NCBI GenBank assembly: GCA_002345425.1
Contig: DDWA01000043.1
Coordinates: forward strand, 1 to 25,094
Source of the DNA: Caryophanales bacterium UBA2298
Lineage (GTDB): Bacteria; Bacillota_I; Bacilli_A; Izemoplasmatales; Hujiaoplasmataceae
Direction of reading: 5' to 3'
Length of the DNA: 25,094 bases
The notes beneath the pieces are model-generated. The model was not told where the DNA came from. It did not search any database and was given only the letters and a program-made list of their open reading frames with translations. A program made the position numbers and the translations under genes. Positions 7,042 to 14,940 of the stretch are shown piece by piece (positions within the stretch are counted from its first letter, which is position 1; every line of letters starts with the position of its first letter).

Positions 7042-8262
7042 ATGAGCGTACTAGAAAGATTTTTAAATTATGTCAAATTTGATACTCAATCAAAAGTTGA
7101 TACTGAGGATTATCCTTCTACTAGCAAACAATTAGTTTTGTTAAATTATTTGGTTGAAGAATTGAAATCACTAAACATTGACACCACTATTGATGAATAT
7201 GGATATGTTATCGGAAAGATTAAATCTAATGTTAAAGAAAGCACTAAAACAATAGCTTTAATTGCACATGTTGACACTTCTCCAGATGCAAGTGGGAAAA
7301 ATGTATCAGCAAGAATTGTTAAGAACTATGATGGTGATGTTATTGTTTTAAATAGAGAAAATAATGTCCTATTAGATCCCAAAATATTCCCTAATCTAAA
7401 AGATAAAATAGGTGATGATTTAATCGTAACAGATGGTACTACTTTGTTGGGTGCTGACGATAAATTAGGTGTTGCAGAAATTATGGACTTTGCTGAATTT
7501 GTTATGAAAAACCCAAGTTATCTTCACGGTGGAATAGTAATTGTTTTTACTCCTGATGAAGAAGTTGGTAATGGAACCAAATTCTTTGATACTAAGAAAG
7601 TAGGTGCTGATTTCGGTTATACTTTAGATGGGGCAAAAGTTGGCGAAATAGCTTATGAAAACTTTAACGCAGCAACAGCAAAAGTGTTTATTAATGGTAA
7701 ATCAGTACACCCAGGATCAGCTAAAAACAAAATGTTAAGCGCAATTGATGTTGCTTATGAGTTTAACAACATGCTGCCAAAGTTTATGAGAGCTGAAATT
7801 ACTGAAAATTATGAAGGATTCAATCATTTGCTTCATATCAATGGCGCAGTTGAAAAAACTGAAATGACATATATAATTAGAAATCATGATAAAGATATTT
7901 TCGAAAAACAAAAAAAGGATTTCTATCACAATGAAGAATACTTAAACAAAAAATATGGTATTAACACTATCATTGTAAAAATAACTGATTCATACTATAA
8001 CATGCGGGAAATTCTCGATAATAATCAAGATATTGTTAATATTGCAATTAAAGCAATTAAGAATAATGGTTTACATCCAATTATAGAGCCAATTAGAGGA
8101 GGTACTGACGGAGCCAGATTAACTTTTATGGGCTTACCTTGCCCTAACTTAGGTACTGGGGGTTACAATTTTCATGGACCATTTGAGTACGCTTCTATAA
8201 AAGAGATGAATTTAGCTGTTGAAATTATCAAATCTATCGTAACTAAAATTGTTAATATATAA
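7042..8262 (+). CDS. pepT: Peptidase T (tripeptide aminopeptidase, M20 family)
   Basis: A cytosolic di-zinc aminopeptidase that removes N-terminal residues from tripeptides; 406 residues, close to the family norm of about 408. Metal and catalytic residues are all present: His76 and Asp78 in AHVDTSPD, Asp139 in LLGADDK, Glu173-Glu174 in TPDEEVGNG, Asp196 in TLDGAKVGE and His378 in YNFHGPFE. The dimerisation/lid part contains SVHPGSAKNKM (221-231), and substrate-binding RGGTDGARL lies at 352-360. The ATG at 7042 is preferred because CAGGAGG lies 8 bases upstream and the earlier TTG at 6997 falls in the promoter. The gene is monocistronic with its own terminator. It fits a peptide-scavenging lifestyle together with the M29 peptidase at 17400. 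Confidence 0.92.
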   Translation: MSVLERFLNYVKFDTQSKVDTEDYPSTSKQLVLLNYLVEELKSLNIDTTIDEYGYVIGKIKSNVKESTKTIALIAHVDTSPDASGKNVSARIVKNYDGDVIVLNRENNVLLDPKIFPNLKDKIGDDLIVTDGTTLLGADDKLGVAEIMDFAEFVMKNPSYLHGGIVIVFTPDEEVGNGTKFFDTKKVGADFGYTLDGAKVGEIAYENFNAATAKVFINGKSVHPGSAKNKMLSAIDVAYEFNNMLPKFMRAEITENYEGFNHLLHINGAVEKTEMTYIIRNHDKDIFEKQKKDFYHNEEYLNKKYGINTIIVKITDSYYNMREILDNNQDIVNIAIKAIKNNGLHPIIEPIRGGTDGARLTFMGLPCPNLGTGGYNFHGPFEYASIKEMNLAVEIIKSIVTKIVNI

Positions 8263-8278
8263 TTTTTTTATTAAATTT

Positions 8279-8317
8279 AAAAGCGCCTAAAAGTCAGACT
8301 TTAAGCGCTTTTTTTAT
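8279..8317. terminator. Terminator between pepT and corA
   Basis: A long hairpin: outer arms AAAAGCGC (8279-8286) and GCGCTTTT (8305-8312), inner arms AAAGT and ACTTT around a CAG loop, followed by a T run on the plus strand. It lies between two convergent genes and may act in both directions. Confidence 0.85.
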
Positions 8318-8334
8318 TTAAATTATCTAGTTTT

Positions 8335-9342
8335 TTATAACCATTTCTTGTATTTGAAAAATCCCATCATTAACAGAAAAATAATAAAACAAAGGCCGAT
8401 AAAAATCCATGTTCCATTAGGATTGTTAAAAATTTCCATATAAACAAAATTCATTCCAAATACACCAGCTAAAAACGTCATAGGAATAAATACCGCTGAG
8501 AAGATTGTTAAAATTTTCATAATCGAATTCGTTCTTTCGCTAATATTATTCATATGCATGTCATATAAATTTTTTATATTTTCCCAGTCTAGATTAAGTC
8601 GATCATTCAATCGATATAAATGATCAATTAAATCTTGGTAATATTTCTTCAAATTAGAAACTTGAGGATTTTTATAGATGTCTTCGATAAAATCTAAAGA
8701 ATCAACAAGAGAGAAAATATTAGTTTTTAATAATAATATTTCTTTTCTAATTTGATGCAACTCATCGATGTTTTTAATTTTGCCATATAATATCTTTTCT
8801 TCCCATGAAAGCAGTATATCTGTAATCTCATGCTCAAACATTGTGTTAGCATCAACAAGAGAATCAATTATTGTGTAAAATAAAAAATTGGCTTTATGAT
8901 TTCTGATTTTGCCTAAATTAGAGGTAAGTCTTTCTTCGATGATATTGAGAATTCCAGGCGGATATTCATTAAATGTAAAAACCATATTATCTTTAAGAAT
9001 TATTGAAAGATATTCGTGCTTGTAGTCATTATCTTTTACATCAAGGGCAGATACTTTGATAATTGCGAATAAACCATTTTCAATCTCTTCAATTTTTGAT
9101 CTTTGCATCAAATTAAAAATATCTTCAATAATCAAAAAATCTATATTAGCTGAAGTTAATTCCTGAGCAATTCTTTCAGAATCGCTTAATCCGTTAACTC
9201 TAATCCAAACTTGAGCATTTTCGAAAGGCTCGTTTTCAGTTATCCTCGACTCATCATAATAAATTTTTCTAATTTCTGTTTCAATTTTTTTCTCACTAGT
9301 ATTAAATATTGTTCCTGGGGGTAATGCTTTTTTAAAATTCAT
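8335..9342 (-). CDS. corA: CorA-family divalent metal transporter
   Basis: A 335-residue CorA/MIT-family channel, normally a homopentamer importing Mg2+ (sometimes Co2+ or Ni2+). A large cytosolic N-terminal domain (1-265) with a long alpha-helical stalk is followed by two C-terminal helices (about 273-294 and 311-328). The signature GMN is at 296-298 in the loop after the first helix (VFGMNFVYME), and the tail is basic (KYKKW). Phe precedes the GMN where Tyr is commoner. The ATG at 9342 has AGGAAGG upstream. The gene converges on pepT and diverges from the membrane protein at 9411. Confidence 0.9.
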   Translation of the reverse strand: MNFKKALPPGTIFNTSEKKIETEIRKIYYDESRITENEPFENAQVWIRVNGLSDSERIAQELTSANIDFLIIEDIFNLMQRSKIEEIENGLFAIIKVSALDVKDNDYKHEYLSIILKDNMVFTFNEYPPGILNIIEERLTSNLGKIRNHKANFLFYTIIDSLVDANTMFEHEITDILLSWEEKILYGKIKNIDELHQIRKEILLLKTNIFSLVDSLDFIEDIYKNPQVSNLKKYYQDLIDHLYRLNDRLNLDWENIKNLYDMHMNNISERTNSIMKILTIFSAVFIPMTFLAGVFGMNFVYMEIFNNPNGTWIFIGLCFIIFLLMMGFFKYKKWL

Positions 9343-9387
9343 AAACTTTTTACCTTCCTATTCTTTAATTAGAGTTAAAAGATATGA

Positions 9388-9393
9388 TATAAT
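9388..9393 (+). promoter_or_regulatory. Extended -10 promoter for the membrane protein at 9411
   Basis: TGATATAAT (TATAAT at 9388-9393, TG at 9385-9386) forms an extended -10 element. The transcript would start about 10 bases before the ATG, leaving a very short leader that includes AGAGG. Confidence 0.5.
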
Positions 9394-9410
9394 ACTCATA
9401 AGAGGTTGTT

Positions 9411-10010
9411 ATGAAAAAAAGATACTTATTTATCCCTATTATAGTTATATCTTTTGTAACACATCTAATTTTATATTATTTTGTTTTTGATGAAATCAAT
9501 CCATTGGTTTCATTCCTTTTAACTGTACCTTTTTATGTTATAGTTTACGTATACTATCGGGAAACAAAAATGGTCGTTACATATTGCTTTATTTCAATCT
9601 TCACAACACTCTCATTTTGGGTTTTTATGAGCTTATTAAACTATTATTCATTGGGTGCTCCCAATATGAGGCTGATTGGCATGGTTTCATTTTTTGGTTC
9701 AATCATTAATATGATAATTGGTTTTGGGATAGTTCTCCAAGCAAATAAAAACAAATTTATTGCCCTTAGCTTCTTGTTTTTTTCTGTGATTAATTTCTTT
9801 TTCGCTTCATATTATAACTTCTTTTTAGTTGATTTGTTATCTTCTATCTTCGGTCCAAACCAAACAGATGTTGCAGATGCTTTATTAGTACTTGAAATAA
9901 TTTATATAAGTTTACAAGCTATTATCGTTATATTACAATCAATTATAGTTTACATTTTCGATAAAAATCAAGATATGGATAAGTTAACGTTCTTGACTCA
10001 AGAAAAATAA
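9411..10010 (+). CDS. Six-helix membrane protein of unknown function, paralogue A
   Basis: A 199-residue protein, nearly all hydrophobic, with about six membrane helices (6-26, 32-49, 55-78, 87-110, 115-146, 158-183) and a short charged C-terminal tail. I do not recognise the family. It is clearly related to the protein at 11402: both carry Y-R-E-T/S-K-M near residue 49, R-x-x-G-x-x-S-F-x-G near 87/80, F-G-x-x-L-Q near 105/98 and L-L-x-S-x-F-G near 142/135, in the same order and with nearly the same spacing. The conserved Arg, Glu and Lys in the loop between the second and third helices may be functional. The 3' end overlaps the convergent gene ending at 9998 by 13 bases, and no terminator lies between them. 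Confidence 0.7.
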   Translation: MKKRYLFIPIIVISFVTHLILYYFVFDEINPLVSFLLTVPFYVIVYVYYRETKMVVTYCFISIFTTLSFWVFMSLLNYYSLGAPNMRLIGMVSFFGSIINMIIGFGIVLQANKNKFIALSFLFFSVINFFFASYYNFFLVDLLSSIFGPNQTDVADALLVLEIIYISLQAIIVILQSIIVYIFDKNQDMDKLTFLTQEK

Positions 10011-10360
10011 AATGTGATTATAATTTCGGACAATCCATAAGCTATTAAATTGGTTAGTAATATAAATGAAATGATTTTTATACCGGAATACACTTTGAAT
10101 AATCTTTTTATTAAGATATTATACTCAAATAAACTGATGGTGAAGATTAATAATACAGTGGTGTAAAAACTTAATCTACCAAACAAAATATCATGAGTGA
10201 ATATTACATAAAAATAAATAGGACTTATTATCAAAACAATCGCTATAATCAATTTAAGTTTAATGTTTTTAAAAATTAATGAAGTCAGCAATTTGACTAC
10301 TAAAATTAGAGATGAAAAACCAATAATTTCTAGGATAAAATAAAGTGTGTTTTCAAACAT
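9998..10360 (-). CDS. Four-helix membrane protein of unknown function
   Basis: A 120-residue protein with about four hydrophobic helices (5-29, 36-57, 68-86, 96-116) and few charged residues; I recognise no domain. An upstream ATG at 10375 is possible, but the ATG at 10360 (start MFENTLYF) lies one base after the TAA of the 36-residue microprotein gene, with GAGG 9 bases before it inside that gene, so this start is favoured and translation is probably coupled. It is the last gene of the AAC(3)-like operon. Its 3' end overlaps the convergent membrane-protein gene by 13 bases. Confidence 0.55.
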   Translation of the reverse strand: MFENTLYFILEIIGFSSLILVVKLLTSLIFKNIKLKLIIAIVLIISPIYFYVIFTHDILFGRLSFYTTVLLIFTISLFEYNILIKRLFKVYSGIKIISFILLTNLIAYGLSEIIITFYFS

Positions 10361-10361
10361 T

Positions 10362-10472
10362 TTATTCATCCTCATTTTTTAATATCAATAAACCAAAGAT
10401 TAATGATATTAACACAAATAAAAGGCCAAAAAATATAGGGACGAGACTGACAAAGATACTAAGAATATTCAT
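10362..10472 (-). CDS. 36-residue single-helix membrane microprotein
   Basis: A short reading frame from ATG 10472 to TAA 10362 encodes 36 residues: a short N-terminus (MNILSIF), one long hydrophobic helix to about residue 30, and an acidic tail ending KNEDE. It fits exactly between its neighbours, 2 bases after the AAC(3)-like stop and 1 base before the next ATG, all on the same strand. Its last codons contain the GAGG that serves the downstream gene. No clear Shine-Dalgarno precedes its own ATG, so it would rely on reinitiation after the acetyltransferase stop. The tight fit and the helix make it a credible gene, not a chance frame, but there is no homology evidence. Confidence 0.5.
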   Translation of the reverse strand: MNILSIFVSLVPIFFGLLFVLISLIFGLLILKNEDE

Positions 10473-10474
10473 TT

Positions 10475-11302
10475 TTATTTATGGTAATGCAAATGAACAT
10501 CTTTTGCAATTTCAAACAATTTTTTGGCTTCAATCAAAGTCAATTTTCCTAATCCCAGTTTTTTTACTTTCAAAAATTCGGTGCCTTTATACTTTTCGAC
10601 ATATCTATCTTCTATTAGTTTAAAATTATCAAATTCATCATCGATGTATTTTGTTATAACAACAACATCTTCTACAACACCCGTTTCATTTAACCTTTTA
10701 TAAGGAAATTCTTTTATTTTTGAGTAAGGGCTTAAATGTTCAGTTAAATGGATTGAAGTACAACTGGTAAAGTCAGTACCTATAAATAATATTTTACCCT
10801 CATTTTCCATGAGTTTAAAAAGAGGATTGACCATCTTTCTTTCATCTAAATCATGATTTAACCAATTCTTGTCTTTTGTACTATTAAGTACTGACATCGC
10901 TGTTATTGGATGGTTTGTTTTTGTAACACTTTTGTATTTACAAAAAAGTTGAGCTACTTTGCCTACTCTTTCAGGAATAAACAAATCTTTATCAAAGATT
11001 CTTCGCTTATCGTTGATTAGTTGATGCCACTCTTTAGGCACAGGAGGATTAATCCATTCACTTGGATCAGAAAACTCACCGTTATGAGCCATCATGATTA
11101 CTACGCCGTCAGTAACTGTCTCTAATAAACTATCACAAATATCATATTCTTTATTAATAATATAACCAAGACTTGAAACTGACGAATGAACTTCTAAACA
11201 AGAATCAGATTTGATTCCAAGTTCTTTATAAGCATTAATAAAATCTGCTTTTGTGATTGGTGATTTAGTTTTGTCAATTAAATCAACTAATTTTTTATAC
11301 AT
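10475..11302 (-). CDS. AAC(3)-family N-acetyltransferase (YokD-like)
   Basis: A 275-residue protein of the aminoglycoside 3-N-acetyltransferase fold. Diagnostic parts are VHSSVSSLG (38-46), the active-site HPITAMS (131-137), the Asn-Pro-Leu-Phe-Lys-Leu segment (159-164), and GKILFIGTDFTSCTSIHLTEH (split here as GKILFIGTDF, then TSCTSIHLTEH, 169-189), which corresponds to the acetyl-CoA and catalytic-histidine region. Such chromosomal proteins are often not real resistance enzymes, so the substrate is unknown. The earlier ATG at 11317 is rejected because the ATG at 11302 has GGAGAG at the right spacing, partly inside the longer version. It heads an operon with the microprotein and the four-helix membrane protein. 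Confidence 0.8.
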   Translation of the reverse strand: MYKKLVDLIDKTKSPITKADFINAYKELGIKSDSCLEVHSSVSSLGYIINKEYDICDSLLETVTDGVVIMMAHNGEFSDPSEWINPPVPKEWHQLINDKRRIFDKDLFIPERVGKVAQLFCKYKSVTKTNHPITAMSVLNSTKDKNWLNHDLDERKMVNPLFKLMENEGKILFIGTDFTSCTSIHLTEHLSPYSKIKEFPYKRLNETGVVEDVVVITKYIDDEFDNFKLIEDRYVEKYKGTEFLKVKKLGLGKLTLIEAKKLFEIAKDVHLHYHK

Positions 11303-11369
11303 AGTCACTCTCCACATACTTATTTTAACATAACTAGACCTTTTTAATATAGAAAAATCGGGTTTTTTA

Positions 11370-11378
11370 TGGTATTAT
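11370..11378 (+). promoter_or_regulatory. Extended -10 promoter for the membrane protein at 11402
   Basis: TGGTATTAT (11370-11378) is an extended -10 element with no evident -35. It is followed by a short leader with GGAGGTAG ahead of the ATG at 11402. Confidence 0.4.
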
Positions 11379-11401
11379 AAAATACTGACGGAGGTAGACT
11401 A

Positions 11402-12013
11402 ATGACAAGAAAACGGATTATTTACTTTATTTTAATTATATCAGGTATTGGAGCGGTAATCTTCAATCAGTTTTTCGACAGTAGTTACTCGTTATTGGTT
11501 TACGCTTTATACATACCTTTTCATGTAATAAGTTTAATATTTTATCGGGAATCAAAAATGATAACGACTTATCACGCTTTGCAGATTGCAAATTTATTTG
11601 GATATTTCATGTTAATGCAATTTGGGGGTTTATTTTTTAGAATATTTGGACTTATTTCGTTTATAGGAACAACATTAACGATTTTAATAGCTTTTGGTGT
11701 GATACTACAACATAAAACTTATAAAATAAATGAAAAAAGTTTTATGTGGTTCAGCGTATATGGTCTTATCTTCTTTTCTATTTATCAACCTTATATCCTG
11801 AATTTGTTAGCTAGTTTCTTCGGTACTTTACCGATGCAAATTAGAGCTACAGCCAATGCTTTTTACATGGTTAGAACAGTGTTGCTTGGTACTAATGTAA
11901 TATTACAATTATTATGCGTCCATCATAATGAAATAAACATCTATTTAGAAAAATATTATCAAAAAAATAAAAAAGAAACTAACAAAGTAACTGACCTACC
12001 ATTTTTTGATTAA
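11402..12013 (+). CDS. Six-helix membrane protein of unknown function, paralogue B
   Basis: A 203-residue hydrophobic protein with about six helices (6-24, 30-47, 55-75, 80-103, 115-142, 153-173) and a charged C-terminal tail rich in Lys and Asn. It is a paralogue of the protein at 9411: shared blocks are YRESKM (48-53), RIFGLISFIG (80-89), FGVILQ (98-103) and LLASFFG (135-141). The tails differ completely. No domain is recognised. GGAGGTAG precedes the ATG. The next gene (gamma-glutamyltransferase-like) starts 32 bases downstream with no terminator between, so the two may be co-transcribed. Confidence 0.7.
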   Translation: MTRKRIIYFILIISGIGAVIFNQFFDSSYSLLVYALYIPFHVISLIFYRESKMITTYHALQIANLFGYFMLMQFGGLFFRIFGLISFIGTTLTILIAFGVILQHKTYKINEKSFMWFSVYGLIFFSIYQPYILNLLASFFGTLPMQIRATANAFYMVRTVLLGTNVILQLLCVHHNEINIYLEKYYQKNKKETNKVTDLPFFD

Positions 12014-12044
12014 ATATATTCATTAACATTGGAGAAACTCTATT

Positions 12045-13628
12045 ATGAATCAATTTCTTAGTAAAAAACAAGCTGTTTATGCGAAAAACGGAGCGGTGGT
12101 AACATCGGAAGGTCTAGCGGCGCAAGCGGGTCTTGAAATCTTAAAAAAGGGCGGAAATGCAGTTGATGCAGCTGTAGCTACAGCTGCTTGTTTAACAGTT
12201 GTTGAACCTTGCAGTAATGGAATTGGTAGTGATGCATTTGCTATCATTTACTTTAAGGATCAATTATACGGTCTTAATGCTTCGGGACGTAGTTCAAGAA
12301 ACATTTCTATTGAAAAAGTCAAAAATTTAAAACATGAAACTATGCCTAAATTCGGTGTAATTCCTATTACCGTTCCCGGTACCCCGAAAGCCTGGGCAAG
12401 ACTAATAGAGAAATTTGGTAATCTTAGCTTGATAGAAGTCCTTGAACCTGCTATAAAACTTGCTAGGGATGGTTATTCTATTGGTCATAATGTCGGTTTG
12501 TATTTTGAACATGGTATAAAACGTTATGAAGAGACTAATAAAAGCAATGAATTTAAACATTTTTTCGAAGTTTTTAAAAACGGTGATAAATTCTACAAAT
12601 CAGGCGATATTTTTAAAAGTGAGTTAATGGCAAAAACCCTTGAAGAGATTGGATATACCAATTCTGATAGTTTCTATAAAGGCTATCTGGCTGACAAAAT
12701 CGACGCATTTATGAAAAAATACAACGGTTTTATTGATAAAGAAGATTTAAGCAGTTATGATGTTGAGTTTGTCAAACCGTTATCAATAAATTATAAAGGT
12801 TATGATGTCTGTGAACTACCACCTAATGGGCAAGGTATAACTGCATTGATGGCTTTAAATATTTTAAAGAATAATTCTTATCAGTATGAGAATCCTTCAA
12901 CATTTCATAAACAAATAGAAGCAATTAAAATCGCATTTTCTGATACTATGAAATATGTTACAGATCCTAAATTCATGAAAATGAATCCAGATTTTCTCTT
13001 AAGTGATGAATATGCTAAACTTAGGAGAGATGAAATCACAGATCAAGCTAAAGTGTACGAACCTATTGATTATAAAAAAAGCGGCACTGTATATTTGGCT
13101 ACAGCTGATAGTATGGGCAATATGGTTTCATATATTCAAAGTAATTATATGGGATTTGGTAGTGGTATTGTTATTGAAGATACTGGTATTTCTATGCAAA
13201 ACCGAGGACATACCTTTTCTTTGGATCCAAACCATGATAATTGTTTAATGCCTAGAAAACGAACTTATCATACTATAATTCCGGGATTTATCATGAAAGA
13301 TAATCTGCCTATAGGCCCTTTTGGAGTAATGGGAGGATTTATGCAACCTCAAGGACATTTACAAGTTGTCATGAATATGTTTGATTTCGATATGGATCCT
13401 CAATCAGCACTTGACGCACCAAGATTTAGATGGGATGAGCAAAAAACTGTTGCTCTTGAACCAGCATTCCCAAAAAGTGTTGTTCAGTTTCTTAAAGATT
13501 CAGGACACGAAGTAAAAATCGAACCTCGTTCAAGTGCTTTTGGAAATGGACAAATTATTTTGAAGAAAGATCAGCATTACTTAATCGGCACTGAAACTAG
13601 ATGCCAAGGACATGTTGCATACTATTAA
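12045..13628 (+). CDS. Gamma-glutamyltransferase family protein (YwrD-like, cytosolic)
   Basis: A 527-residue Ntn-hydrolase proenzyme. The N-terminal part has the family start GAVVTSEGLAAQAGLEIL (16-33) with KKGGNAVDAAVA and an Arg in ASGRSS (79-84) that should bind the gamma-glutamyl carboxylate. The autoprocessing site is at SGT-VYLATAD, so Thr348 would become the N-terminal nucleophile of the small subunit, where classical enzymes have TTH. Downstream come SNYMGFGSGI (366-375), QNRGHTFSLDP (385-395), RTYHTIIPG (406-414) and the glycine-rich GVMGGFMQPQGH (427-438). There is no signal peptide, unlike secreted Ggt. Sequence features resemble B. subtilis YwrD. It may hydrolyse glutathione or other gamma-glutamyl compounds or an acyl-amide; the exact substrate is not readable. 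GGAG precedes the ATG. Confidence 0.87.
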   Translation: MNQFLSKKQAVYAKNGAVVTSEGLAAQAGLEILKKGGNAVDAAVATAACLTVVEPCSNGIGSDAFAIIYFKDQLYGLNASGRSSRNISIEKVKNLKHETMPKFGVIPITVPGTPKAWARLIEKFGNLSLIEVLEPAIKLARDGYSIGHNVGLYFEHGIKRYEETNKSNEFKHFFEVFKNGDKFYKSGDIFKSELMAKTLEEIGYTNSDSFYKGYLADKIDAFMKKYNGFIDKEDLSSYDVEFVKPLSINYKGYDVCELPPNGQGITALMALNILKNNSYQYENPSTFHKQIEAIKIAFSDTMKYVTDPKFMKMNPDFLLSDEYAKLRRDEITDQAKVYEPIDYKKSGTVYLATADSMGNMVSYIQSNYMGFGSGIVIEDTGISMQNRGHTFSLDPNHDNCLMPRKRTYHTIIPGFIMKDNLPIGPFGVMGGFMQPQGHLQVVMNMFDFDMDPQSALDAPRFRWDEQKTVALEPAFPKSVVQFLKDSGHEVKIEPRSSAFGNGQIILKKDQHYLIGTETRCQGHVAYY

Positions 13629-13659
13629 AAAATCTACTCATTTTTTTGAGTAGATTTTT
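13628..13659. terminator. Bidirectional terminator between gamma-glutamyltransferase and acyltransferase genes
   Basis: A perfect 13-bp stem (arms 13628-13640 and 13647-13659, AAAAATCTACTCA and its complement) with a T-only 6-base loop lies between two convergent genes. It overlaps the TAG stop and last codons of the acyltransferase. Confidence 0.85.
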
Positions 13660-14920
13660 CATTAGCTTTTTTATATAATTCTTCAACAGCGAAGTGATAT
13701 TTGGTTACCGCAAGTTTTTGATCAATAGGAAACAAATAATAAGTATCATCATTGGTTGAAAAACTTAAGCAATCTCCTTTTCCAAAATAATCGAATTCAA
13801 TATGAACACCATAATTGCTTAACACAGGTTTAACAACTTTAAATTCTTCACCATGTAGAGTGGCTTCGAGTTTGAAGCCATTTTTATTATGTGTAAGCTT
13901 ACCAACACCTAATCGGTAATAACCAGTGCTATTAGGAAGCGAATCAATATAAACGTCAGTAACAATTTTGTACTCACCATTATCAATTTCTTTTCTTACT
14001 TCTTTTCTTTGCCATTCGAACCAGTCCGGAATGAAGTTAAAGATAGTTTCACCATTAACTTCATTTAAACGATTATGTTCGTCAACAAAATAACTATGAT
14101 GACAATTATCGCAGAAAAGGTTATTGTTTTCGCTGTTCATAGTAAAATCACTTAAACAATGAGGGCAACGGTACAAAACTTTATGAAGATTTTTTGCTCG
14201 ATTGTTACCTTTAATTTTAATATCATTATTTATCTGATATTCATAATCATTATAATAAAAACTCTCTTTTAATCTGTTGTTAATTTCTTCAAGAGATAAA
14301 GTTTCTAAATCGTTTTTTGTGAATAAATACGTCATTACTGATTTAACTGGGACTTTCCTTTTAATCATGTTCCAAACCGGTTCATGCAAATGATGTCCAT
14401 GTGAAATAAATGTCACAACCGGATACTTGAACATTTTTATTAGCTTCCCTAAACTTTCTGGAAGAATAGCAGTTGTCCCGATTAAAGAATATCTTGCTTC
14501 TGGATAGATTACCGCAATAGATTTATTAACCTCTAAAGTATGTTTTAATTGTTTTACGATTGCAGGATCAGAAACAAATTTTCTTTTGCCAAGGCAACCT
14601 ACATTTCTCATCAGCTTTTCTCGATTGATAAATCCATCAACAGCAACTACATAATTGGCTCTCCTTGGAAAAAAAGCTCGAGTAGCAACTTTAAAATCAA
14701 AAAAACTATTGTGATTACAAAGCAAAACATAAGGACCTTTTACTTTGTCCATGTTAACTTTAACAATCTTGACTCTTCTAAAAAACGTTTCAGGGATACT
14801 TAATATCCAGGCTAATATTTGTAGGTACCACTTAGCCTTTTTAGGCATCGATTTTAAGTCAAAGCGTTCCATTTCTTGAACTTCTTTGAGAGTGCGATAT
14901 TCTATATCTTGAATTTTCAT
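13634..14920 (-). CDS. PlsC-type acyltransferase with a C-terminal zinc ribbon
   Basis: A 428-residue protein. Residues 30-220 form a lysophospholipid/glycerol-phosphate acyltransferase domain: a membrane-associated helix (31-45), the catalytic Hx4D motif as NHNSFFDF (His70, Asp75), a GFINREKLMR segment, and the third motif YPEARYS (139-145, Glu141). Unusually it continues past residue 245 with a zinc ribbon (Cys252, Cys255, Cys270, Cys273) and a beta-rich C-terminal domain of about 150 residues that I do not recognise. It should acylate a lysolipid or related acceptor at the membrane; the ribbon may bind a partner or regulate it. AAGGGGA precedes the ATG at 14920. It is the last gene of the operon that starts with the Ldh-type dehydrogenase, 20 bases after the SagB-like gene. 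Confidence 0.8.
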   Translation of the reverse strand: MKIQDIEYRTLKEVQEMERFDLKSMPKKAKWYLQILAWILSIPETFFRRVKIVKVNMDKVKGPYVLLCNHNSFFDFKVATRAFFPRRANYVVAVDGFINREKLMRNVGCLGKRKFVSDPAIVKQLKHTLEVNKSIAVIYPEARYSLIGTTAILPESLGKLIKMFKYPVVTFISHGHHLHEPVWNMIKRKVPVKSVMTYLFTKNDLETLSLEEINNRLKESFYYNDYEYQINNDIKIKGNNRAKNLHKVLYRCPHCLSDFTMNSENNNLFCDNCHHSYFVDEHNRLNEVNGETIFNFIPDWFEWQRKEVRKEIDNGEYKIVTDVYIDSLPNSTGYYRLGVGKLTHNKNGFKLEATLHGEEFKVVKPVLSNYGVHIEFDYFGKGDCLSFSTNDDTYYLFPIDQKLAVTKYHFAVEELYKKANEKSTQKNE

Positions 14921-14940
14921 GTTACTGGTTCCCCTTAAGT

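Noticed and set aside
10475..11302. A mobile aminoglycoside-resistance gene.
   Set aside because: It has the same base composition as its neighbours, no transposase, integron or inverted repeats flank it, and chromosomal AAC(3)-like proteins of the YokD type frequently lack resistance activity.
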